From positions 43,571,375-43,635,374 of the forward strand of contig CM061142.1 of the NCBI GenBank assembly GCA_030789695.1: a stretch of 64,000 nt of DNA, written 5' to 3'. The notes under the pieces were generated by a model. That model did no database searches, had not been told where the DNA came from, and was given only the letters and a program-made list of their open reading frames with translations. Each line of letters opens with the position of its first letter. The stretch's first letter is position 1. The position numbers and the translations under genes are program-made. This document shows, piece after piece, positions 11,281 to 22,375 of this stretch. The stretch comes from Scilla litardierei. Taxonomy: Eukaryota; Streptophyta; Magnoliopsida; Asparagales; Asparagaceae.

Positions 11281-11778
11281 GTGTGCCGTGGGACGTGCCT
11301 ACCAATGCGAAGTGCAATAAATAAAGGGCGAATGTACCCAAGCACCATGCGAATGCAAACAATGGATGTGAGCAGAGAAACGCCTCCTCCGTGAAGCTCC
11401 GAATCTGCCCTTGATTCTCTCCCAAGCTATCCTGAAATACAAATTGACAAATTAGCAATGAATATCAATATATATGGGAGAAAAATCAAGAGTAATAGAT
11501 GTGTATAAAATTTAATTTGGATTCGGGGCGGAATAGGGTTTACGAAATGGAGAAATGGAGAAAAGGGGAGAAATAGGGCTAAATGGGGATGCATGGCGGG
11601 GAAGGAGGGCGGTGCCGTCGGCGTGGGGTTGCGGCATCGGCGGCGCGAGGTCGCCGACTCGGGCGGAGGGGTATGGCGGCTCGGGCGTGGGGTCGGAATC
11701 GTTCGGGCGATCGGGGATTGTTCGGGCGTCGTTTTTGGGGAAATTTGGGAAATTTTTGTTTTGGGCCGCGAACTTTCG
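11281..11778 (-). other. Leader of Gypsy B env-like ORF with intron-acceptor-like site
   Basis: Between the internal TATA-like box and the ATG. It is GC-rich near 11590-11720 (transcribed-strand peptides rich in Arg/Pro), then AT-rich. On the minus strand a pyrimidine-biased tract ends TTTGTATTTCAG at 11432, a good plant intron acceptor, with a GCTAAT branch-like site upstream. AGCTTGGGAG follows at once. Confidence 0.5.
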
Positions 11779-11788
11779 AATATATATG
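11779..11788 (-). promoter_or_regulatory. Internal TATA-like box upstream of env-like ORF, Gypsy B
   Basis: The minus strand reads CATATATATTC, nine bases after the last palindrome of the internal array. Gypsy A has TTTATAAAC in the same relative place. A candidate internal promoter. Confidence 0.5.
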
Positions 11789-11796
11789 ATGAGTCA

Positions 11797-12110
11797 CTCG
11801 GTTGAGTGACGTGTCCACTCGGTCGAGTGACGTGTCCACTCAGCCGAGTGGCTCAATTTAATAATTTTTTGAAATTTTTCGTGAAACACCGACTCGACCG
11901 AGCAGCACTTCCTACTTGGGCGAGTAGACAATGGTCACTCGGCCGAGTGGCAATGCCACTCAGAGCTTTTCAAGTGCTGAAAGTGTCTGATTCACTCGGT
12001 CGAGTGACAAAGTCACTCGACCAAGTGGCATATAAATTACAGAGAGGGGTTTTTCGAAACTTCCCTGATCAGTACCCTGCTCGGCTGAGTAGGGTCTTCA
12101 CTCGGCCGAG
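11797..12110. promoter_or_regulatory. Internal palindrome array of Gypsy B
   Basis: About eleven copies of the same CTCGGCCGAG-type palindrome as in the LTR (11797, 11818, about 11839, 11892, 11937, 11994, 12016, 12101 and others), located between the end of pol and the env-like ORF. Confidence 0.75.
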
Positions 12111-12466
12111 TGAAAATTTCACTCGAGTAGGCTGCTATTTTCAGCTCCAACTCTCTGTTTTTGCTCCACTTTCTGATTTTCTTTTCCCCGTCAGTTTCTT
12201 CCTTCTCCTAATGCCTGAGCGCATTCCTGGAGCGCTCTCCTTTGCCATGGTTGTCCTCCTTTCATATGGTTTTCTATTCTCCATCTCATGTAATGAAAAA
12301 TATTGCCAGTTGTCAGGTTTTTCTTCGACTCTTAACTTTAAACACTAATAAAGATCTAGAACAAAAATAAAAGGAAAAATTCAACTAAAAATAAGATAGA
12401 ACCGTTGGGTTGCCTCCTGACAAGCGCTCGTTTAAGGTCTTGAGCTCGACCCCTTAAGATACGCGT

Positions 12467-14646
12467 TTAAAGCTCGATGTTGGGCGCATGTGAGATGCAC
12501 GCGTCAAACTTGCCGAGAAGGCCGCTTGGATTTAGTTGTTGGTTTTCATCGGCGTTCCTCGGCTCCCCTTCATCATGGGTGGTAGTTGGGAATGAGTCCC
12601 CCAAGCTTGAGCTATCGACATCCTTCTTCTTGGCTGCTGGCGAAGATTTGTTGTCCGATGGAGCTTTCTTCATGTGTTTCACCGTAGAGAGCTTGCATAG
12701 CTCTCTAATCTTGACGACATTAGCGTCGTCTTTTTCCTCATCTGTAAGAGGGTCCGGCGGGTCTCCCATTATCTCGCCATCTTTAGTAAGTCGGCCCTCT
12801 TTGAGGCCGTCATCGTGCTTGGCTCCGATGGCAAATGGCATGGCATCGTCAATCACTTGGTCGACGAGGTACGAAAGATCTTGGGACCAACCCTTCATTA
12901 GGTATATGCTACTTACTTCCCCGGTGGGGGCTCCCTCTGAATAGTGATTGAGCCTTTGACCATTTACCTTAAATGTGACACCGTCTTTTCCCTCTAACTC
13001 GAAGGCTCCTCCCGGTTGTATGTGCCTAATGGTGAAGGGTCCAGACCATCGTGACCTTAGTTTTCTGAGAAAGAGTCGGAGTCTAGAATTGAATAATAGG
13101 ACCTTGTCTCCGACCTTGAAGTTCGTAAGGGTGATGCGCGCGTCATGGAGAATTCTTGTTCTTTCCTTGTAAATCCTAGAGCTCTCGTAAGCATCCCGTC
13201 TAATCTCTTCAAGCACATTAATGTCAAGGAGTCGTCTCAATACCGCGCTCTTGTAGTCATAATTTAAAGTCTTGATTGCCCAATAGGCGCGATGTTCCAA
13301 CTCTACCGGCAAATGACATGCTTTCCCATAAACAAGCCGGTATGGGGTGGTGCCAATGGGAGTTCGAAAGGCTGTGGATATGCCCATAGTGCATCATTCA
13401 ATTTCATGGACCAATCCTTCCTAGATCTATCGACGGTCTTCTCTACAATTTGTTTAATTTCTCGATTTGACACTTCCACTTGTCCACTTGTCTGAGGGTG
13501 GTATGCCATATCGATTCTATGATTCACCCCATACTTCTTTAGCATGGCCTCAAACTTGCTTTCTATAAAATGGCTTCCTCCATCGCTTATCAAAGTTCGT
13601 GGCACTCCAAAGCACAAGAATATGTTTTGCTTGAAGAATTTAGATACCACCCTCGCGTCATTGGTTGGGGTTGCAATGGCATCTACCCATTTCGAGACGT
13701 AGTCAACGGCAAATAGAATATATTTGTTCACCTTAGTTGATGGAAAGGGTCCTATGAAATCCACTCCCCAATAATCAAATAGCTCAATTTCCAAAATGGG
13801 TTTCATTGGCATCTCATTTCGTTTGGATATGTTACCCGTCCATTGGCATCTATCGCAATACTTGACGAAGTCATGTGTGTCCTTGAACATGGTCGGCCAA
13901 AAGAACCATCACTGCAATATCTTCGCGGTGGTCTTGGAGGCGGTATGATGTCCCCCGCAAGGCATATCATGGCAATGTGAAATGATAGATGTGGCCTCTT
14001 CATTTGAAACACACCTTCGTATATTCCCATCCTTGCATATCTTGAAGAGATATGGGTCTTACGGGCTTCCCAGAAATAGTTGCAGACTTCGTGCATGAAC
14101 CTCCTTTTTTGTTGCATGGTCATCCCGCATGATTTTATCCCGCACGCCAAATAGTTCACATAATCTGCATACCAAGGCACTTCTCCGGGTCTAATGGCGA
14201 ATAGCCTTTCGTCGGGCAAAAGTGTCATCAATCGGAAGGCTATCATCCCTCTCGTCACGAACAATCCTAGACAAGTGATCCACACAACATTGTCCATGCC
14301 TTTCTTGTCTCTGATTTCCAAGTCAAATTCTTGCAATAATAGTATCCATCTTATTAGTCTTGGCTTGGCTTCCTTTTTGCTTAATAGGTACTTTAGTGCC
14401 GCATGATCGGTGTGCACAATCACTTTGGATCCAAGGAGGTAAGAGCGAAACTTCTCAATAGAGTAGACAACTGCCAATAGATATTTTTCTGTGGTAGTGT
14501 AATTCTTTTGTGCCTCGTCCAAAGTTTTGCTTGCATAAAATATTGCATGAAGCCTTTTGTCTGTCCTTTGTCCTAGCATTGCCCCAATTTCTTGGTCACT
14601 TGCGTCGCACATAAGCTCGAAAGGGAGATTCCAGTCTGGCGGTAGT
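12467..14646 (-). pseudogene. pol: Gypsy B RNase H and integrase
   Basis: Second part of pol, downstream of the Copia E insertion. RNase H begins at the junction with motifs [27 protein letters not shown] and [15 protein letters not shown]. The integrase follows: a damaged zinc-binding region (about 13900-14100), then the catalytic core with GVDFIGPFPSTK, LISDGGSHF and HPQTSGQVEVSNREIKQ, i.e. the D, D and E positions. The C-terminal part ([20 protein letters not shown], about 13000) is typical of Athila/Tat integrases, and a Lys/Asp-rich tail ends at 12467. Frames change at about 13350, 13850 and inside the zinc region, so it is inactive. Confidence 0.9.
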
Positions 14647-15480
14647 TGTAATGACCCTGTGCTATGAGGAATAAACACTAGAAGGGGGGGGGGGGTGAAT
14701 AGTGTTTTATAGAATTATAAGGAATTTACGCCAAATAAAACCCTACTTAACCAACAAATGAGGAATAAAATAAATGATCAACAACCCAAGCAATAATGCA
14801 ATGCTAACATGCAAAGTACCCTGGTTCGGTGCCACCCAAGTCTCCCCGACTTGTTACCGGTGCCCTACTCCAGCAACACCCGGATTACCTCTGGATACTC
14901 TAGCAAACCGCTAGAGATTTCCTTTAGCCCACTTGTGGAAAACCTCCAACAAGTGCAATCGACCTACAATCGATGTCCGTATATCCCACAACCCGGGAAC
15001 ACACAAAGTCCTTAATCCCACAACCTGAGACTAAGCACACTCTCACAAACCGAGAGCAAAACGAAATCTTGACTCCCACAACTTGGGATCAAGCCAATCC
15101 TCTCACCACCGTGAGTATACAACAATTAAGAAGTATAAAGAATGAAATATAAAACTTCTTACCACAAAATCATATGCCTTGAGAAATACTTACCAATTTA
15201 GGGCAAGAATGGATTTTGAGGAAGATGAGATCACCAAACCCTAGCTCCACCAAGATGAGCAGCGATAGATGGCTAGGGAGGAGTTGGTGACTTGGATTCA
15301 AGCTCTTGGCTTGAGAAGCTCACAAGGAATGAGAATCTCTCTTGAGGAATTAGGCTCAAAGAGTAGAGGGAGAGATTCTTGTGAGATGAGAGAGCTTGGA
15401 ATTGGAGTTGAATGGCTCTTCTCAAAGGTGTGAAAATGTCTCTAATTTCAGCCTTGAATGCCTGATTAGAAGCACTCAAA

Positions 15481-15490
15481 CTTATATAGA
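15481..15490 (-). promoter_or_regulatory. TATA box of Copia E LTR
   Basis: The minus strand reads TCTATATAAG. It is conserved at 31245-31254 (5' LTR) and 60846-60855 (solo LTR). It lies about 70-90 bp downstream of the ACCGAC array. Confidence 0.7.
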
Positions 15491-15558
15491 GAAGAGAGAA
15501 AACGGTCACAAAAATCGTGGCATTAAATGCCCAACGGATCTATTTCTGAAGCTGCTTA

Positions 15559-16100
15559 ATCGGTCTAAGAAGGATCATCAACCGACTAGATTGACAACTA
15601 GTCGGTCAGTGAACCTTCTTGGACCGACTAGATGGTTGACAGAGAAGATGGTGAAATCTGGGTAAGAACTAGTCGGTCTAAGAAGGATCATCAACGGACT
15701 AGATTGACAACTAGTCGGTCAGTGAACCTTCTTGGACCGACTAGATTGTCTTTTAATGCATTAACCATCCTTCTTGAACCAACTAACTGGTCAACAGTAC
15801 AAAGGTCGAATTTCACAAAGAAAACTAGTCGGTCTGAGAAGAAACACCAACCGACTAGATCGTCATTTAGTCGGTCGGTGAGCTTTCTTGGACCGACTAA
15901 TTGTTCAACAAAGGGTCTTGAATTGATTAGGATAACTAGTCGGTCTGAGAAGGATTTCCAACCGACTAAATCGTCATCTAGTCGGTCGGTGAACCTTCTT
16001 GGACCGACTAATTGACCAACAGAGAATGGGCTGAGTTAAGCAAGGATATCTAGTCGGTTCAAGAAGGATTCCCAACCGATTAGATCGTCATCTAGTCGGT
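15559..16100. promoter_or_regulatory. Array of about 18 ACCGAC (DRE/CRT core) motifs in Copia E LTR
   Basis: ACCGAC or its complement GTCGGT occurs about 18 times between 15581 and 16100, mostly as divergent pairs ACTAGTCGGTC ... GACCGACTAG around a roughly 15-30 bp spacer, so the region is also self-complementary. RCCGAC is the known core bound by DREB/CBF factors. The array is directly upstream of the LTR TATA box. Binding is inferred. Confidence 0.75.
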
Positions 16101-16777
16101 TGGTTCTTCTTCTTGAACCAACTAAGATGCATATGAAGCCGTGAAATGAAACGATAGGCTATAGGAAAGTTTCTAATGGCTTCTAAGGCAATCCTAGAGA
16201 TATGATAGGAAAGTTATGAAGATTTCTAAGCAAGTACTACTCAAGGATTAACATTCTACTAAACCGAAGCTAGAAGACAATATAAATAACATGATGAACC
16301 GTCTTCGAAGCTTCAACATGGAGAATCTGAATCCCTTGACTTCATGAATACTCCTTGAGCTTCAACGAAGCTCCAGGCACAACGATCACACGTTTTGAGG
16401 AAGTCTTGGGACGTCGCTTGAGATGAACAAATTACTTTGGCGATGATCTCCATAAATCTTCATGGTCTTGAGTCTTTTAGTTGAATGACTTGAACGTCAT
16501 AGTCTTCGAAGCTTTTGACTCATCCATTCCTTTCTTCTCTTTGGATTGAATCTCCATTCATTTGTTGATGCCATTGGCTTGATGTTTGAAGTAGCCTTTG
16601 AATTCTTTAAGCCAATGCTTCACTTTTGTTGATCTACCAGAATCAACACGTGTAGTCACTTTTGATCTTCTAGAATCTGATTGGTGACTTTATAGCTAAC
16701 TGCAATCACAAGAGTTAGTCACAATGTTTTGTGTTTGATCATCATCAAAATCAAGGTGGAGAGTCCAATACTCAACA

Positions 16778-16792
16778 TTCTCCCCCTTTTTG
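16778..16792 (-). other. Polypurine tract of Copia E
   Basis: The minus strand reads AAAAAGGGGGAGAA immediately before the LTR start TGTTGAGTAT. Confidence 0.85.
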
Positions 16793-19700
16793 ATGATGAC
16801 AAACCAAATATAAACAAAACAAATAATTGTGCATTAAATATACTTACTCCCCCTGCAATGATGCCAATCAAGTTAATATCAATAATCAATAGCATCATTC
16901 AGCAGTTAATAGTGTGTGTATCACATGTGGTTATGTATATATCGCATGAATGACCAGAAATAATATGCATACACAATACAAATCACATAGGTGATACACA
17001 TCATAAACATGAGCATGATTACCTATATATATATATATATATATATATATAATGTAATCAATATAAACCAAGGTAATCACCAATGCTCCCCCTGAATCAT
17101 ATACATGAACGATCATACTTAAAGTCTATATGATTCAAGTTATTGTTTAACACTTAACAATTAATAAGCACATCTTGTTTATTTCTCTCCCCCTTTGTCA
17201 TTAACAAAAAGATATGGGGGTATAGAAACAACAAATGCAACAATAGAGTGGAAAACAAAAATGTATAACAATTGAAAAGTTACCAATTGTAAAGTTCTCA
17301 AATGTAAAGTTACCAATTGAAAACAGGATATCAAAATAAAGATATCAATTGCAAGAGCATATATCCAACAACAACTCAACCACCCTCAATTATCACAAAA
17401 AGATAAGCAATAAGCATATGAGATAAAAGATTACAATAGATACTAATTGTAAAGAGTAGTGTGAGCAGTGTTAGAAAAGTAACAATTGCAAAAATCATGA
17501 CATCACCTGTGAAAGAAAAACAAGTGATCAAATAGTGTCAAGTACACAAACAACTTCAATTATCACAAAATTTATAACATTAAGCATAATGTGATAGACT
17601 GTCCTTGAGCAATGAGCATGACATATTATATGGACATGATTAAATACATAATGGTGGAATCAAAATCATCACAATGACATAGATCAACAATTTTAGCAAT
17701 TTGAGTGCATGGAAAACAATTCTATGTTTTCATACAAACAAAGCTATCAAATCAACATAATCGTTGCGCGATGAAGTAAATATCAGATACCAATTGTGAA
17801 AATATCATTTATAACCATGTGTACAAAGTCATGTTATTAAATAATAACACAAATTAAGTAAAATGGCATGAGATACAAATTATAGTTATACCAAATCATC
17901 TCCAAAAGTATCTCCAGCCAAAATTTAAGTGAAGTGTGCGATGTGGGCATACACAAATATCTATATCATGCAAAGGTGTTATGCCAAATATAGATAGAAA
18001 CATCATAAAACGTATGGCATACACAATTCTAGCACACTAGGATACTAATTGAAACAATGTTCAAAAGAACCATAGTACAAGCATGCATTCTAGAATAAAT
18101 ACTCACATAAAGAGTCAATGAAAAGCATGGAAATCCATGAGCATAAAGAAGATAAGCACTATATCATAAGCTCAAAACTAGCATCAACATATATTCATGG
18201 AAGAATATCTATGACAGAATATACATATCATCAAACACAATTTATATGATCTTGTATAGCAAAAATTATCTCTAACATATCATAAAAACATGAGCTTGAG
18301 ATGAGAGATAATCAATGTGAAAAATATAGCATGAAGATCACTAACCAATATGCATGAGTGTTATGTCACTTGTGAAAATATCATACATGAGAGATTTAGC
18401 TATAGACATGAAAGATCTCTTGAATAAAATTATAGCTAAACATCAGTCATGAAGTAATTAAAATGACAATTAACATACATTGATCACCCCAAATCATATC
18501 AATACGTCTCATAAAGATAATCATACAAACTATGAGAAAAGTATGAGATGTTTGGTGATACAATGAACAAATACACATAAAGACCCTAAATCATCAATCT
18601 TATACATGGCATGAATTATGTATAACGTGATGAAGTATAGCATGTCATAAAGAAATGAAAGATTCTACTAGAATGGTATGACAGATCATGATATGGTCTA
18701 AATAATCCATGAATATCGTCATCAATGAGAATTAGGTACAAGTTGTAGAATCAAAGTAGCAATGAATCTTAAGATCAACATACTTAAAATAATCTAATAA
18801 ACAAACAAGCATGTCATACACATCAGTTATCATATCCATAATATTTAACAATCTTCACAAAGAAGCATGCATGTGAGGAAATGCGATGTGTAATGACAAC
18901 GTGTTCCAAAGATATGAATATCAATAAACAACTAACCAATTCATTAACAAGGTAGTCACATAAACACACAATCTTCATGAGGGTGTGCCAAGAATGAGCT
19001 AATGAAGAAGTATGCTATATTACACAAATCGAATATATTAAACTACCAACTGAAAACATGGTAGTCAAAACCAATATATTAAATACCAATTTGTGCAAAA
19101 CACATACTTACAACCATTTAGCTCTCCCTATATGTGTGCATCTCCAATGCACCATCCTTTCCTTTGAATTGATCCGTCATTTGTAAACCAAGGAATGTGT
19201 AGGGTAGGCATCTTGCACAACAATCTGTCAATTCAACAATTGGTGGTATCCAAAAACTTTTTGGATCCAAATAGGTTAATGAACAAAATCAAGTAGTCCA
19301 ATAACCAATCATTTACCAATTGCAAATAACACTCATCAATAGAAATGCATGACATGCATTAATAAGAGTTATTATAATCATGAAAATCATACATATCAGG
19401 AATTAACAATTCTCAATCATTAGAAATTAGAAACACCTAGACTAATAATTCCTATGCATATGATTTAGTCAAAATACATTATACAAGCAATCATCATTAT
19501 GAATACACACATCTAATACAAAAGTGTGTGCAAGAAAGATTCCGCATTCAATATGCATATGTGTACAAAATAAACATTCACGTCACATGCATATTGGAGG
19601 AAGGCATAAAAAGTAATACCACAACGAGTGTGCATGAAAAACATAAAGTATTAAATTTCAAAACCAAATTTCTCTTTCCCTTTGGCATATCAACAAAATA

Positions 19701-21060
19701 GGAAGATGCAAATTGATAATAAATCACCAAAGGTTAGAGAAATCAACTAATTTATATGCACAACATAATACGAATGAAATGCAATGACATATAAATGAAC
19801 ATAACATGATAGCAATCAAAACATGTCATACTCCCACAAAATCATACAACTATGCAAACTTGGGAGTAGTGGACGAACTCACATATATATGGGTACAAAA
19901 AGTAATCATACAAGTATGGTACCCAAGCATGAAGTGCAATATGAGTGGGTAAGCAAGGTGGAAATCAAATAAAGATTAGAGTTTGATTTTCATACATATA
20001 TTCGCATGAGAATATGTCATTCCTACTATACGATTCTATATGTGTGTTCATACCATGCCTAGAAACAATCTTAGGAATCCAAAAGATAGTGATTTGGGAT
20101 TCTTAAGAAGAGGTTGTAGAGGCATGAGTAGGAAGTTGGGATGCACGCTTGTGAAATGGAACATAAATATACGCGTGTCCCGAGTGTGAAACATGCAAAT
20201 GAGGATTAGTTCTAACATGAAAATATTTAATCCACATGTTATAAATAATCCTCGAATAAACATACGAGTAAGGATTATGAATACACAATGCACATTAGTC
20301 AAGAATTTGACACACGTGAAACACATAGACATGAATGACATACGAGGCACAGAATATGCAAATATAGAATATGCATGAGATAGTCTCAAACACAAAGTGA
20401 CATCTACATGCATCCAACACACATGGAAACCAAATGTAAGAATATACTTACAACGTTAAGCTCCCCCTACTTTGGTGCATCACTTAAGCACCATCAACTC
20501 CATTTGAATGAAAATCTTTGCAAATCAAAGAGTTGGTAGGGTTGGTATCCCAATGTGGATTGAACCTAGAAAACATAATTTTGGTATCCAAAAACCTTTT
20601 TGGATCCTATGGGTTAGGCAACAAATTTAAAATACTAAATTCAAATAATTGTAACCCATATTCTAATGTAATCATACGCAATGTTTATGTTGCATATAAT
20701 CAAACATGAATATGAGCCAACGCATGTGTTGCATGAAAATATTAAATATTTTAGACATGAAAATCACAAACACAATGATTTACTAATAAACATGTAATAG
20801 AAATCAAATTCAATATGAATTTAAGTTTGTAACAAACATGAGCATCTAAGACCAAAATCCAAACAAAAGAATAAACCAATTCTAAACACAAATGTCTTGG
20901 TACCCATAAAATGGAAATAAACTTATGGTACCAAGCAAATGAAGGGTCAACGGAAACTAACCCTTTGGAAACCAAGTCCAAGAGGACCGTGATTTCCCAA
21001 CATAATCATCATTCAAAATAATATTATGAATATAAGATTACACATACATATCCTTAGCAT
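16793..21060 (-). other. Copia E internal non-coding region
   Basis: About 4.3 kb of AT-rich DNA with no pol motifs on either strand and no long coherent ORF. On the minus strand it carries several extra GGGGGAG tracts (near 16848, 17095, 17190 and 20464), a feature also seen before the 3' LTR of Copia C. It contains a (TA)n microsatellite and one half of a diverged duplication. This is where pol would lie in an autonomous element. Confidence 0.8.
17024..17051. repeat. (TA)n microsatellite
   Basis: About 14 uninterrupted TA units inside Copia E. Confidence 0.9.
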
Positions 21061-21600
21061 GAGTGCTAGTGTTCTTAGGACCCCCAAATAGTGTATGATT
21101 TGGGAATCCTCTTCCTAGTGGTTGCATGCACAAAAGGTTGATTTCTACGTGGTGCATGTGGCCTAGGAGCATGAGATCTAGCAAGAACATGAGGAACATT
21201 GTGTTGTGCTAAAGCATGATGATGGGCAAATGATCCATGATGTGGTGTTGCATACATACGTGGGTGAATATGAGGTGTGTAGGCATGAGGATGATCATGA
21301 GAATAAGCATGCACATGTGGATGTGATGTGTGATCATAAGCATGTGAAGGTGCATGAGCATGAGTACGTGCATGAGAGTGTCTCAAATGAGTGTTTGCAC
21401 GTGCTCGTGAGTGTGGAACATAAAAACCATCATTCGTGTGAACATGTGGAGTAGGAGGTGTGTTTCTATGTGGCATAGTATTGGTGTACATGAATGCATG
21501 ATCCTTCTTTGGAGGTCCACCCAAAGTGAGATTCTTTCCAAGGGAGGGAGGAATAGGAGTGGTGGTTTCCTTAGTAGTAGAACTACACAATTAGACACCA
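19110..21600 (-). repeat. Diverged direct duplication inside Copia E
   Basis: Blocks near 19110-20430 recur near 20450-21600. Matching pairs include GTATCCAAAAACTTTTTGG (19249) with the same motif at 20586, the GCTCTCCCTA / GCTCCCCCTA blocks (19130 / 20460), and GTGATTTGGGATTC / TGATTTGGGAATCC (20091 / 21098). Offsets are about 1.33 kb at the start and about 1.0 kb at the end, so one unit has lost or gained some 300 bp. The duplicated tract includes the His-rich end of gag. Confidence 0.55.
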
Positions 21601-21841
21601 CTCATGGATGCACCGGAGGATGGCCTCACAAAATCTATAGTTACTTCACTATAAAAGGTGCATGCATTGGATGCACTTGCCTTAGAATAACCAAGGCCAA
21701 CATGATGGTTTGCCGGTAGTTGATTCTTTAGCAAATCATCCAAATTGTCCTTTCCCTTGTTGAATCTCTCAACAATGGAGGACATGAGCTCATATTTCTT
21801 CGAAATTGAAGAAATAGTGGCATCCAAGGTGGATGCACGTG
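21065..21841 (-). pseudogene. gag: Copia E gag, C-terminal part with His-rich tail
   Basis: Continues the gag frame after the Copia H insertion. The first part reads as a helical segment (KKYELMSSIVERFNKGKDNL, about 21730-21790), comparable to the region before the zinc knuckles of SIRE gag. A stop at about 21592 is followed in frame by a Pro-rich then strongly His-rich stretch (for example HPHVHAYSHDHPHAYTPH), down to about 21080. I see no CCHC knuckle; the His-rich repeat stands in its place. A decayed second copy of this tail lies at 20048-20420. Whether the His-rich part was translated is uncertain because of the stop. Confidence 0.65.
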
Positions 21842-21846
21842 TGGTG
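21842..21846. repeat. Target-site duplication of Copia H (left)
   Basis: TGGTG, identical to 29605-29609 on the right side of the element. Confidence 0.95.
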
Positions 21847-21962
21847 TGTTGGATATGGACGACATATATACACCCATGAGGGGATGTATGAGGGCCTATG
21901 GACCTCAGATGTCACGTGCACGAAAGCGTGCGTGAAGGGAACCTTTTCTCGTGTGAAAAGGA

Positions 21963-22018
21963 CCACTCGATAAGTGGAAAAAGTCACTTTATAAGTGCAT
22001 AAAGGCACTTGATAAGTG
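21963..22018. promoter_or_regulatory. Three 21-bp-phased CACTT-n-AAGTG palindromes in Copia H U3
   Basis: CACTCGATAAGTG, CACTTTATAAGTG and CACTTGATAAGTG start at 21964, 21985 and 22006, an exact 21-bp period. Two include GATAAG, the I-box core bound by GATA/MYB-type factors, and another GATAAG follows near 22030. The array is about 86 bp upstream of the TATA box. It is repeated at 29193-29248 in the 3' LTR with one base change. Confidence 0.75.
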
Positions 22019-22102
22019 AATGAAGAAAAGGATAAGTAAATGTGCTAATATAGGCTAATAAGCTTATATTTAGTTATTTCCTACAATAACTACCCCTAAA
22101 GC

Positions 22103-22113
22103 CTATAAATAGG
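22103..22113 (+). promoter_or_regulatory. TATA box of Copia H LTR
   Basis: CTATAAATAGG, a near-consensus plant TATA box. The 3' LTR copy at about 29333 reads CTATAAATAAG. Confidence 0.8.
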
Positions 22114-22375
22114 ACCCAAGGGTAAGGCATTTAGACTAATCTTACCATGCCATAAGTTTGCATAAGGCAACTTATGTTCTTCTTCTCCCTTCCATTAAAA
22201 TCCTCTTCTAAATAGAGATTTAGGCGGTGAAACGCTGCTTCGATCCTCCGTGACGAAGTACCGACCGTTGTGGCAAATCCGAGGGTGAAGTTCAGAGACT
22301 ACGGCGCAACATACGCTAACGTAAGTCTATGTTATTATTCGATCCTAACGTCGTTGTTTTGACAGGATCCTACAT

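Larger units (their letters stand above)
14647..16777 (-). repeat. 3' LTR of Copia E
   Basis: 2131 bp; in + orientation TGTAATGACC ... ACTCAACA. Two more copies are in the window: the 5' LTR (30418-35621 less solo LTR F) and a solo LTR (60017-61988). It lacks the F insertion and so shows the empty target site. A run of 12 G at about 14684 is 6 G in the sister copies. Confidence 0.93.
21847..22374 (+). repeat. 5' LTR of Copia H
   Basis: 528 bp, TGTTGGATAT ... GATCCTACA. It contains a phased palindrome array (21963-22018), a TATA box CTATAAATAGG (22103-22113), and a TCCTCCGTGACG stretch downstream. The partner is 29077-29604. Confidence 0.96.

Noticed and set aside
11555..11839. GC-rich Arg-rich ORFs on both strands near 11.6-11.8 kb
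   Set aside because: They lie in the leader of the Gypsy B env-like ORF, overlap one another on both strands, and have no homology that I recognise.
20048..20422. Minus-strand 124-residue ORF as a separate gene
   Set aside because: It is the decayed duplicate of the His-rich gag tail of Copia E.
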